NCBI GenBank assembly: GCA_963978895.1
Contig: OZ022245.1
Location: 25,436,765-25,500,764, forward strand
Direction: 5' to 3'
Source: Erpobdella octoculata
Taxonomy: Eukaryota; Annelida; Clitellata; Hirudinida; Erpobdellidae
DNA length: 64,000 nucleotides
A program made the position numbers and the translations under genes. Below the pieces are notes generated by a model. The model was given only the letters and a program-made list of their open reading frames with translations, was not told where the DNA came from and did no database searches. Shown one piece after another: positions 42,718 to 54,403 of this stretch. The stretch's first letter is position 1. Every line of letters begins with the position of its first letter.

Positions 42718-45700
42718 TCACTTCCTGCAAAAGCAGAATTTTCGTAGACTCGGGATGTTTCTTGTTATGCAAGCTGACTGATCTTTGTATTCATTGACCC
42801 TGCTTAGTTCATTGCTGGCGGCAATCTGGATTCCTTCGTCCCGAAGGTTGACAGTTCCCTCGAATCTGGCGCCACCAGGAGACGTTTGGAATGTTATCTG
42901 TAGGTAGGAAACTGCTGAATCTGGGTAAATCCTTGTAAAGTTCTCCAGTAACCAATTCCTCTCGACGTCAGTGTTGAACGAGAGCGCCTGTAAGTTTCAG
43001 AGACAGTTTACAGTAATCAGATATAATCACCGTAGAGTATATGATCAAGATCAAAGTATAGATAAGCTAAGCATGCATAAATGTATAACTTCTATGGGTG
43101 AAGTCACATGACAAGGCATGGGACCCAGAGAGGGAGTACTCGTTATCCCCGAGTTATAATGATATTTTTGGGGTTCATACACTTCTACCACTCAGTAGAG
43201 ACTTCTTAAAGGTCAGGACCTAAGTTATACCTGAATTTCTTTTGAATTTCTTTTTTTTGTTTACAAATAAAACAATACTTACTAAATCATTTGGAATGAC
43301 AAAACGGGCTGACAAGACAGCTTGCAAGGACAGATTCTCGCACTTGTCACTGTCAGCTCTTGAGTGAATGAGTCTGTTAACAGCTGACACAAGTTTGTCT
43401 ACTCCTGTCACCACCCGCTGGTCCTTGAGATCGATGCTTGTATCGAACTTTGAACAGGTGCAGTAATGCACAGGCACTCCGGCGCTATCACACGTCCTTT
43501 CTCTTGGAATTTCATGAAATAAACTTATGCCGTTTTCCTTATCTCCAAATGGAATCTAAATTGATAAAAACATCATTTCATTATTAGCTGGATTTAGTAA
43601 AACAAGACACTACATATAGCTGGATTAGTGTGAAATAAAACCAACAGAGGCGTAGCGAGGTGGACAGTTGTCCCCGGGCGCAGGGCTAGAGGGAAATCCA
43701 TCGCCCTCCTCTCCCCTCCTCATTTTTAACAGATAATTGGTTTGCATTCCTTTCAGAAATAAATTTTTGTTTAACTTGAGAGAAGTTTTTTTGTGTCAAA
43801 TTTGCAAATTGATGCCTCTGGTTTACGATCTCCCCAAACATAATTTTTAGATCCTTGCTTGAAAATGATGCGTATACTGTACTAATTGTACCCCAAATAG
43901 TAGTATTATAAAAATAACCTTATAAAGATCGACAAGATGGACTAGTGTAGCGTGTAGGTCAAACGGTGTGGTGAGTTTGTTTCGATTAAGTCGGGCATTT
44001 TTCAACAAGTTTTGGTGTTGATTCTTATAATTCTCTGGAAATGAAAGAAGCAATAGAGGTAGCCTTTCATTGAGCATTCCCTCAAAGGACATTCGCTCGT
44101 AACCGTAGCTTGTTCCGTGGTCTCCTGTCAAAATTATCAGTGTGTTGGCTAGAATATCATCACCTTGAAGCTGATGGAAAAAGTTTGTCAGGTCTACGTC
44201 GAATGAGCTCGATCTTGGAAATTCGCTCAAAATTCCCATGGCAAACTTTGGAGCTTCTTCGTATTGGTCAAAGAAGCTGCTGATGTAGTCGAAGATGTAT
44301 TGATGTTTGGGTTTGGAGCCGACGCAAAGCGTCGTCCGACTTGAAAACCCTTCGAGTGCCAGCCAGAAGGTTCTCATGTAGTGATCAACTGGAGGGTCTT
44401 CAAATCCCTGGGAAAAAAGATATAATTTTATGGTGACGTCATTGGAGAAATTATTATCATCTCGTTGTTTTGGAATTCAGAGATAGACTCTTAAAGACCA
44501 TTGAAAAGGGTAGTAAAACATATTTTACCTTATATACTCATATAGTTACCTAAGAGCTATAATTCTCTTAGTAATAAGAAAAGTTGTCTTTAATTCGATT
44601 ATTTGGGATAAATATAAGACAAATATCAACCAAAAATTGATCCTGGAAAATTCCCAAAGCTGGCTGATCTTCGGCGAATAGAGTGACGTAACCCAACTCT
44701 TCAAATCTGTTCCAGACGAATGGAAGAGCACCAATGTACTGCTCACCAGGTTCGCTTTTTTTAATGTCGGATAAGTCTGATTCTTTGATTCCTGAAAATA
44801 AAATTTATTTATTATTATTATTTTTAATAGTACTGTACTTCCTGTCGTGGATCATAATTTACTTGATCCCTTTAACTTTCCCTCCTCCTTTCTCCAGTCA
44901 TGGGACTGGCTTGCAAGAGCAAGGCGGAGTTGAAAATAAAATTTACGACACAGTTGTATCTTATCAGGCGTTTCTCTTGAAAAATAAAAGTGCAGATAAA
45001 AATGAAAAAGTGGGTAAAATGTTTTATTCAAAGAATTCAATAATTCTAAGAAATATATGTTTTTCATGATCGATGAACTGTGTATCTAAAACAATAGCGT
45101 AACCGTGTAGGGTTTTAACTCATCCCTTACTTCTCTGGTTTGATAAAAAAAAAATTGTGAATGAGAAGATAACAAGAAAAGGGGCGTTTTTGGTTCTGCT
45201 TGCGTGTTTATTTTCATGTAGGGTCGTAGGTCATATATATCAAGGGAAGGGGCGGATAAAGGATTTGCAAAAGGAGGTGGTCGAAACGGGGTGGGGAGAA
45301 AAATATTTTTCATTGCAGTATCGCAGGAAAGTTTTAAAGAAAAAACCATGTTTAGTCAAATTTTTTTCATTTGATCATCTTCATATGAAACAATGTAATT
45401 TATAATATAAAAAAAACTATGTACGCCCGAGGCACATTAGGGGGTGACACGGGGAATGCGTTCCTCAACCAGTGACGTAATCATGTGGGGTGTTAGGGAG
45501 ATTGTCTAGTCCTTTGGTAAATTTATTTTGGTAAGTCTTAGACAATTATGGTTAAATATTAATAATAAAAGGTACCATCAATACAGTCTAAATATCAAGT
45601 TTTATACCAAATAACTTTTAATAATAAAATAAAACATACCTGTTAAAAGAGGAATAATATTAGCTGCAGTGGTGTCTCCTACAGCGTTGTATCCGTTGAA

Positions 45701-47194
45701 TATGACAGTCTGTTTGTTCTTTAAATATTCTTTGGTTCTTTTAAAATTCATGTCGAAAGATTTTTGTGAAACTGAATTTAAAACCAGAATTAAAACGTTC
45801 ATCTGCGAAGGTGAGTGCTTCCCTCTGAGGTTTTCAACCTTTTCCAGGACATCCTTTTTTTCAACAACCCGTGCCACGAATTCTTCCACCACGTCATAGT
45901 TCACTAGGATTTCTTTCGCATCAAAATGTTCTTTAAAGATGTTTTGATTCTCTTCATTTTTGTGACCGGCTGAATCACGAAGCACTGATTGTAACTGTTT
46001 TTGACTGTCTACTTTGCCTACTTTGTCTTCATCTTTTCTTAACAGGTAATCCAGTTTCAAATCTGGAAGGCCCAAGCTGCCAATTGATCTAGGAAAAAAA
46101 TTTTCTAAAACTTTTTTGTGGAATTCTTTAGGGTCGTTGATTTCATCTTTTGGAAGTTGGTTGACATCATTTCTGAGATTTAATGACCCTATATAAGCGG
46201 TGTTTCTAAATTGATAAAAATAACTGAAATTTCCATCATTAAATTTATTAAATCGCATTAAAATTAAATGGATTGTGTGTGTGTACATGATGACCTCTCA
46301 AACTCAGTTACCCCATGCAGGCTCATCACTCATTTTATTATATTGCAATTTTGACACAACGAAATTTTTACACACTTGTTCAAAGTTTTTACCAAATCAA
46401 ACTAAGCAAACAATTAACAACTAATAAGTATTAGTATAGTAATCATAATCACAAATTATTATAAGAAAAACTATAGTAACAGTAATAGGTATAGCTTGGG
46501 TTTCAGCCTCAATCCCTATATTATACGCTGCGCCACTATGCTTAACAATATCAAAAATTATTGTTACAAAAACGACTTTAGTTGAGACAAAGCGAGCAAT
46601 ATTGACATTATATTTTATTTATATAGCCATATTGCATATACTCTATAACGTTTCTGATTTATACTATTTATACCTACCTTCTGAGAAGTAGCAACGAATC
46701 TTAAAGAAATCATATTTTGAAGAAGATATGTACGAGTTCATGTCTTGTGGACTTTTGAAAGTTATTTTATCTGTTAAATGAAACGCCTCGTCTGACTTCC
46801 ATTCTATGCCGTTGAATTCACACTGCCAACGAGGCATCTCATTTGGGTCAATGGCCATGACGTTCTCTCGAACTCTAAAAAGTTGTTGACGACCTTGGCA
46901 TTCCAGCACGTCGGCAGTCCACTTTTCAGATGGCAAATTCAAAAGCCCCATATCTGAATCGTAGTACTCACAAAACTGTGTCGTATCGTCATCCTGGGCT
47001 GGTCTGCTCGATATCCGGCTGGAGCGATGATGCATCCTCCATTTGTCCGGGGTAGACGACGATGGAAAAGATGACGGTTTTGAGCTTTCTATAAAAGCTG
47101 TAATGGCAAAAAATATTGCGTAACCAAGTGCGAAAAGTAAAAATAACGTGCACACTCGAGATCTGCAATATTTTGTCGACATTCTAGGAAACAT
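42718..47194 (-). CDS. DUF229 family (alkaline-phosphatase/sulfatase-like) type II membrane protein
   Basis: The biochemical role of this invertebrate-expanded family is unknown to me; the fold is alkaline-phosphatase-like. Exons, 5' to 3': 47194-46678, about 46223-45640, 44791-44631, 44407-43919, 43555-43283, 42987-42718. The N-terminus has a short basic stretch and one membrane helix (CTLFLLFALGYAIFFAITAF), so the rest should be luminal or extracellular, and it is Cys-containing. Family blocks visible are VGDTTAANIIPLLTG, GYVTLFAEDQPALG, DPPVDHYMRTFW, LIILTGDHGTSYG, KLTTPFDLHATLVHL and EIPRERTCDSAG...HYCTC. The first block reads NVLILVLNSVSQ where family members have a pattern like GIDSVSR, so a likely metal-ligand Asp is Asn. 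The last four exons join in phase. The join from 46678 to 46223 does not, so a small exon may be missing there. About 640 aa. Confidence 0.85.
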
Positions 47195-47878
47195 TTATTA
47201 TAGGTATCTCTTTCTCTCTCTCTCTCTCTCTCTGCTTTGCTTTTCTTTTTTAATTTCTCATAAACAATAGACCTGAATTTGATTTAGTAAGTCCATAGTT
47301 AACATTTTTTAAATTTAAATACAAAACTTGTTATATCCAAGCTTCCTTCAGTTCAGTTTAGTCATGATATGATCCCTGTTTAGTCTCATCAGCCGCATCC
47401 TCATCGGAACGACATATGATCAAATCTCTTAATTTGCAGTTTTTTTTAAATATTATTATATTAAAACCTCTATTTCAATTTTTTCAATAAACAAGCAAAT
47501 TATCATAACAAAATGTATATATGAAACTGGTAACGAAAACTAAACTTTTATCATGTGCTCCTCTATTATTAATAATTAAGTTGAACTTTGACGCTTTGAG
47601 GTTGTGGCCTATGCTTACAAATATTATTTAAAAGTTAGTGCGTTTCATTAGTTACACGATCATCATTGCAATTATTTTGCTTGCCGGCAGCATAATCATA
47701 ATTGCTTACTATAATTTAACAATTTTGCTTATGCTGGATAGAATAGTTTAGTTTATTATAATGGGCTAAGAAGATAAAAAATGATTTTAGTGTCCATATC
47801 AGTCTTGATAACACATTTATCAAGTTCATTCTTGAAGGCATTCCCTGTAGTTAATGCAACAACTTCGTCACTCAATTT
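47195..47878. other. 5' flank of the DUF229 gene up to the transposon
   Basis: AT-rich DNA with a short CT repeat at about 47213-47233. With 52787-53065 it would have formed a single divergent promoter interval of about 1 kb before the transposon inserted. No further gene is seen. Confidence 0.4.
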
Positions 47879-47925
47879 GTTCCACCCGTTCCACCCATAG
47901 ATATCTATGGTTCCACCGTTCCACC
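47879..47925. other. Stacked P-like target sites with an excision-scar-like palindrome
   Basis: The 8-mer GTTCCACC occurs at 47879-47886, 47888-47895, 47910-47917 and 47918-47925. Between the second and third copies is the 14-bp palindrome CATAGATATCTATG (47896-47909), which equals the outer bases of the adjacent transposon's two ends fused together. The fourth copy is the left target duplication of the resident element. This looks like repeated insertion and imprecise excision at one site. Confidence 0.75.
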
Positions 47926-50900
47926 CATAGATATCTAGATAGGCCATATAGGCTTATTTGCGGTTTTTGTTTGGTTTTACGCGCGCAGTGGAGTTTTAGT
48001 TTGTGCCTCCTGACTGACCATAGACAAGAGATTTGTTTACATTTGTCTACACCGGCGGCTTGCTTTACTTCGATAAGCAATTCATTCCAATTTTGCAGTT
48101 AACTATTATAAAGCAATGACAACGCGTTATTCTTTCAATATTTGTTTATCATAGATTAATTTATGACTTTCTATCAAAATTTCTTTGTTTCTTCAGCGCA
48201 TGCTTTAATTGTTTTTGACAGAAATGACTTTTATAAATTCCCTTGAATCTTTTGATTTAAACTTTAAAACCATAACATTTTAAGAAAATGCTTTTATCTG
48301 AAGATAACTGATAGTCATATGTATCTATTTTATGCTGATAGTTTAAGTTTCAGCATAAAATCTGAATTCATTATGTCTTCAAAGACATTTTCTTAAAAGA
48401 GATATCTTAGACTAGACTTAGAACTAAATCCTGACTAGGTTAGATTAGCAATAATAGTTACTGGCTTTTTCTAAAGTACATAATACTTTTTAGAATTAAC
48501 ATAGATTATTGAAGTCACTACCAATTCTTCTTTGCCCTGAAATGAATCTACCTGAGACGATTACATTTATTTACATAGTTTTTAAGCAAGTAAAAAGCAC
48601 TATGCCAACTATTGAGTTTATATTTATTCCTTTTCACTTTGCGATTACATTTGTTCAGTACACAGTTTCCAATAATGTTGAAATAGATTTGCAAAAAACT
48701 GAGGCAACAAACTATGATTTTACAAGTGTTTTTATTAATACAATAAATTCTGTTTGGCTTTTCAATGAACAAAAACTGAAAATGGCACAAAAAATTGAAA
48801 ATTTAAGTTACTGTCCACTAGATAAAATTGTTTTTGTTAGTTTTTGTCTTAAACCTGAACTTTTAAGGTTTTGTGTATTAATTTTTGCTCGCTGATATTG
48901 TCATAACTTGAAAAACTCATAAACGATCGACTTAAGCAGCAGATAGGAATGATTGTCAATGCCATCCTGTGTATCTCTTATATGATCCCCCAGGTTATAA
49001 ATATCTTTGGATCCAATTGATGTTAATGTTTGGCAAATAAGTTCTTTCATTTTAATTTCATCTTTGGCATTTGTGGCTGATACATGTTGTCTTAAAAATT
49101 TTTCTGCTGTCTGACATACCTAAAAAAAAAGTGTTTTTTAATACCATATTTATAAATAACAAATCTTAATTTTATCTTACTTTTATAACTTCAGAAGAAG
49201 GAAAGACATGACCACCTTTATTTTTCACCACTAGCAGCTGCAGTCCTATTTCATGTCCTTGGTTCTTGTGCTCATCAACTAAACTGTATCTATAAAATTG
49301 AAAATATTATTTAGTAGTGAAAACACAGGAAACAAAAATTTATGACTGTAACAATTTATAATTTGAACCTGCAAACATTACATTCCAGTTTTTTAAATAG
49401 CTTGGATACAATCCAACCAGCTATGTAGCTAATTACATTTTCTATCAAGACTTGAGCAAGCTCTGAGTCGATTCCATAATCACCTGGTTCTTCAAACACT
49501 TCTTCTTCATAAATGTTGTCTGTTTAATAAATAAGCAAATAATTAAGATTGGTACCAGCAAAAGAAATAACAATGAAAAATTTATTACAAATTTCTTTTC
49601 TTTCTTTGTGCAGATAATCAAGATTAATTTATCAATTGCATACAAAACCAAATCTTTCTGAATTATGGCTGGCAGTCCATTGGTGCAATAATAAGCAATA
49701 GGCATTTTCCAATAGCCCGTCGTTCCAACGAGCAAAAACACCAAAACTTCTTTTGCTTCATCATTGGTGCTGGATCCACAACCTACAACATTAGATATTA
49801 CTAACCAAATATAACTTTAAAATGTTAAAGTCTAAAGGACTCACCCAAATCAACGAATCCTGACATGGTACCACTCTGGCTATCAAAAGTGATATGTTTA
49901 TGAATAGCCATAGAATCAATCATAAGATTGCAGTTACTGTACTCTTCTGGTTTCTGGATTTTAAGACTAGCCAAAGTATTTAGGACCTGAGAATTAAAGC
50001 CAGGTCTGGCATCTGTGCTTTCTAACCATCTAAACAACCAAGCATAAATATAATAAGAATATAAAATTAAGAAAAAACATTATTTTAATGCTATCCAGCC
50101 ATTCAAATTAAACAAAACAAGTGCATATATAATAAAGTTTTACCTTCTTAAAGTCCTTGGACTAGGCAAACTGATGCCTGATGATCTGAGGTAGTCATAA
50201 GCCTTTGGTCCATATAAATGTAAAGTTATTGCAAATTTTTTCTGTTCTTCAGTATACTCTTTAGAACCATTAGACAACAAGTGAACAGGAAAACCTTAGA
50301 ATTTTATGTAAATAAAATATAACTATATAAATATGTATATCTGAATTTGTTCAATAAAGATAATTTATATTTATACTTGACGTTTTTAGCTGGCAGTTTA
50401 GTTTTCTGTTGATGTCACGCAATTGCTTCATCTCATATTTCAATTTCAAATTGTGCCTTTGATATGATATATTTCTTTTAAAATATCTTTCATAGTAGCG
50501 ATTTTTCTTGTGAAGACCTCGACAACGTGCAACAAGGGTATTCAATTTGCTTTCAATTTTATCAAGAGACAGAAAATAGCTGTGGTCCTAAAAAGTTATT
50601 GTTATAGCATTACAATTTATGTCATTTAAAATGTTGAAAATATTTTCTAAATAAAATACATAAGCTTAACCTTATAAACAACTACTTCACTACCAACAAG
50701 TTCACTTTCTCTGTCAGATATCACTTCAATTTTTGCAAAATCATTGCTGAAATCAACTACCTATTAATAAGAATAATTAGTAAATCTAAAGTAGTAAAGA
50801 ATATAAAGAAAAATTTAAAAAAAAGTTCAGAACTTCAGCTATCAGTTTCTCTGCATAATTCTCTTCCATCTATTAAAATACCAAAACAATTTTCTTTGAT

Positions 50901-52786
50901 ATCCAAACGAATCAATATAAAAATAAATTTTTATTATGTTCATAATACAAACCTTTATGAAGTTGAACACAGATGGAACAGCTTGCTTCACAAGGCAAAC
51001 TTTCGTCTTGAAGTGTATGAAGATCGATTCTGTGAAGTGTCGACTACAGATGACGTTAGTCTTCTTAGGCTGCCAACCATCTTGCATGAACTTCTTTACT
51101 TCTTGAATCCATTTTTCTCTTTGTAGAGGGTCAACAGGAAACCTTAAATAAAGATACAATTATCTCATTTTATCAATTAATTAATATGAATTTTTTAATC
51201 ATTGGTTGTTTATAACTAACCGATGGTGAGTAATGCTTATGTTTCCTACAGTATCTTCACAACTCTTTATACAACACAGCTTCGTCATTTCATAAACTCT
51301 AAAAAAACTAAGTTAACTGCTAGTAAATTAAGAAAGACTAAAAAAAGAGAATATTAGTACTTAATTTAGTTGATTTATAACAGGAAACAAATAAAAAATA
51401 CAATCACAATGTTAACTAAAATAAAAAAATAATTTGAATTAAATATGAAAGCAAAAGTTGAGTTGCAATAAATCTGAAAACAAAAATTAAAATGAAGACA
51501 ATCTGAAAGCAAAAGTTAAGTTGAAGTAGATCTTGATATAAGAAATAAGTCAACATAAATATCTAGCAAAACCAGTGTTTCTATCAAATACAGCAGGCAT
51601 AATTTATAGATGAATTTGTTTATATAGCCTGGTTGATGACTGAGAATAAATTAAAAATATTCATGAGCATAAATCCATGTCATGGTACCACTAAGCTTCC
51701 TGTCTCAAGAATAGATCAAAAAAGCTTTAATTATGCAAAAAGCAATACAGGATGGGTATAGCATTACTGATCTTCATGTCCCAACTTGTATCATTCTAGT
51801 TTTATAACTATAAGTCAGTATTTCTTAATCTACTTTACATAATTTAAGTGTAAGCAAACCTGTAACATTGTTTTGAATGTATTAATTAAACTATAATTGT
51901 TTAATCCAAACAAATTTACAGAGATTACCTGAGCTTGTAGCATTTGTTAACATAATTTCTACATCATAACCCCCACCTATGCATATCAAAACCAGTAAAT
52001 TAAGACACATTTGTTTCAATTTAAACAAGTTTATTGAAATTACTAGAATCATAAATTGTGGAGTTGTTGACTAAAACATTATAAGCATGAACATTTTTAA
52101 TTTGAAATGATTTAAAATGGTGGATGAATAAATAATATCAGATCAATTTTTTAGAGTCAGATATCATAGTTGTATTATTGTTATATTATATCATAGTGAC
52201 ACACAAATCAGGACCAGTATAACTGAGTATAATAAATGAATCAAAAGACTTCCTCTTAACTTTAACAGATTTATTGAAACTACCAATAACAAACCTTCAA
52301 CACTAAGACACGCGACAACCAAATATCATTATTAACATTATTAGCATAAGAAAGTAATTAACACATCAAAGATCATGGTCATCAAAGAGCAATAGAATAA
52401 CGGAAAACTGGTTACACGCTTCATGACAACAAAGTAATAAAACGGATGTATGACCCTTTTAAGTTTTAAGCTTTGTGGCCTTGCCTTCTTTAAATTTAAT
52501 AAGTCAGAGTCTTTAATGATTTTACTTTGTTTACAAACAGCGACAGGATATATGAGCTCGGGAAGTCAATTAACACTAAGTATAGTTCTTATACAGGTTT
52601 TTCAAATAAAAAACACAGCAACATCTACAAAAAAAACTAGAGCTTTAGCAGATTTGTCAGGTATCGTCATAATACACCGGCAACAAATATCGCTCAAATG
52701 AGCAAATGTAAACAAGCTCAGGTTGAAAATGGCAGCTTTCAAATTGTGCCGGAAATAGATTGATATGTCCCATCTATATATCTATG
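47926..52786 (-). mobile_element. P-element/THAP9-type DNA transposon, 4861 bp, both ends intact
   Basis: The left end reads CATAGATATCTAGATAGG, then CCATAT. The right end, reverse-complemented, reads CATAGATATATAGATGGG, then ACATAT, so 21 of the first 24 bases match. The element is flanked by identical 8-bp duplications GTTCCACC at 47918-47925 and 52787-52794; 8 bp is the duplication length of P elements. A 13-bp subterminal inverted repeat, TTGTTTACATTTG, sits 107 bp inside the left end (48033-48045) and 71 bp inside the right end (52703-52715), like the internal repeats of P elements. The only gene is a minus-strand transposase of P type with an internal deletion. The element lies between the divergent DUF229 and RPA3 genes. 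Confidence 0.88.
48901..51288 (-). pseudogene. P-element/THAP9-type transposase, spliced, lacking its middle portion
   Basis: Exons, 5' to 3': 51288-51221, 51142-50953, 50869-50834, 50760-50671, 50587-50377, 50294-50144, 50029-49845, 49782-about 49620, 49519-49369, 49289-49181, 49119-48901. The THAP zinc finger spans the first two exons (CCIKSC, FPVDPLQREKW, CSRHF). A basic coiled coil follows (exon 50587-50377, KKNRYYERYFKRN), then transposase blocks FAITLHLYGPKAYDYLR, PRTLRR, NLMIDSMAIHKHI, VFLLVGTTGYWKMPIAYY, YIAGWIVSKLFKKLECNVC and LLVVKNKGGHVFPSSEVIK. Phases agree through the first eight exons and again through the last three, but not between them. The GTP-binding insertion and later catalytic acidic residues expected there (several hundred residues in full-length relatives) are missing. 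The coded THAP and coiled-coil parts are otherwise open, so a truncated DNA-binding product is possible. Confidence 0.85.
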
Positions 52787-52794
52787 GTTCCACC
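52787..52794. other. Right 8-bp target-site duplication of the P-like transposon
   Basis: GTTCCACC, identical to 47918-47925 on the other side of the element. Confidence 0.85.
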
Positions 52795-53065
52795 ACTTGA
52801 CCAGTGTACCGCGAGTTCTACTTTTTTAAACTTAAATATAAATAATTTGTATCTAAAATATTTTTAATAAAAATTTATAATAATTTTTTTTATTAAATTT
52901 CATAATTTTTTCCAGGTATGAAAACAAAACTGCAATGAAACACTACATTCCATAGACTATTAATCTATGCTACATCCATATAATTCGCGCGCAGCTTGTA
53001 AACAAATAGCTCTAACTAGATTTGTTTTAGTAGTTCCCGTGCCGTAAAAGTCAAGTTAAAATAAA

Positions 53066-54403
53066 ATGGACAACCAGAATAAAAAGCCGCGTATAAACGC
53101 TTCACTTCTGCCGCAATATCGTAATAGCACCGTTTGCATGTTGGGTCAGGTGGCTGGTGTAAGTATAACTATATAATATAACTTAACTCTATTTTACTTT
53201 TACTTGTTATTACTATCTTCGAAAAAAATAACAAAGAAAGAGACAGTCACAACTCACTTTTTGTTGTTGTTGACTGTGCTGCTATAACTGTAACAATTTG
53301 TCATTGTCATATTTATATTGTTATAATTACTAGTGGTAACTACCATAAGTTTAAGTTAGATATAGAATTTAACAAATCAATTTTATGTTATTATTTTACA
53401 ACGATTGTTTTCATAGGTGGAACCCAATGGTATGTGCTTCTATTTAATGTCCAGCGACAAGCAAAGAGTGACCATCCGTATGAAAGAACCTGTTAGTTGC
53501 ATAATTGAAATTATTTTCATATTTCATTGTGATAATAATTGTATGTCTCTATTCTATGCATATTGTTTAGTTTATTTTTATAGTTTAATTTTTTCAATGA
53601 TTTTGTCAACTCACAACTGTTATAATAAATTTGGCGTGAGTTTTTATAAGATTTAGACTTGTATTGATTTTAATGGTAAAACTTTTCAGTAAATTTTCTT
53701 ATTTTTGATTTAAAAGACATTTTATTATTACAGCTGAGAGAGAAGCTGACTGATCTCGTAGAAGTTCACGGAGTTGTGCAAGGAAATGAAATCTCCTGCT
53801 CGAATTACGTCTGCCTGCACCACGAGAGTACCGATGAATTCGGTTAGTTTCTCGTCTCATCTTTTTTTGGTTTGAAATTATTATTCGTTAAGCGCAGTAC
53901 GCCCTTTCGGATATCGATCAACAAAACTGCACACTTGGGTGCCTATGCAACATTTTCGATGTCACCTAACCTGAAAACTGATTTAGTGGTGACGATATCA
54001 CCGAACCCTTTAAGATCCTTGATTGGAGAGTTTTGTTCTTGAGGAGCTTCATATGAGATGATTGTTAGTTTTTAGTTAAGCTAAAAAAATGGGACATTAC
54101 AAAAAATAATGTAGAAAATGGCTGATTATATCTACATTAATGTGGCAGGTGCATGTTTATATCTAATTTGTATATGTAGCATTTAGTTAATTTTCTTTAC
54201 TTGGAACATTTGATTGCTTATGTTATAAAAGCTGAATTTGGTTTGAATAAGGCTTTTTAATTTCTAAATGTTTGTTTATATTAAAGTATTTCGGTTTAGA
54301 CATTTTACGAACAATTACCATTCTTTTTCTTTCAGACATGAATCTCTACGACAAGGTTGTCCGACTGACCCACAAGTACCCGGAACATTACATTATGATG
54401 TAA
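53066..54403 (+). CDS. RPA3: Replication protein A 14-kDa subunit (RPA3)
   Basis: Small OB-fold subunit of the RPA trimer, which binds single-stranded DNA in replication and repair in the nucleus. Four exons: 53066-53158, 53417-53491, 53734-53842, 54336-54403, all with GT/AG borders and matching phases. The product is 114 aa (human RPA3 is 121). The N-terminus PRINASLLPQY matches the family pattern SRINAGMLAQF. Other blocks are VCMLGQVAG, FYLMSSDKQRVTIRMKEP, LVEVHGVVQG and FDMNLYDKVVRLTHKYPEHY, covering the whole OB fold and the C-terminal helix. AATAAA occurs downstream at about 54944 and ATAATAAAT-like sequence near 55025 as possible poly(A) signals. The P-like transposon ends 280 bp upstream of the ATG. 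Confidence 0.93.

Noticed and set aside
48509..48895. 128-aa plus-strand ORF in the left part of the P-like element
   Set aside because: No recognisable motif; AT-rich and antisense to the transposase 3' region; likely chance.
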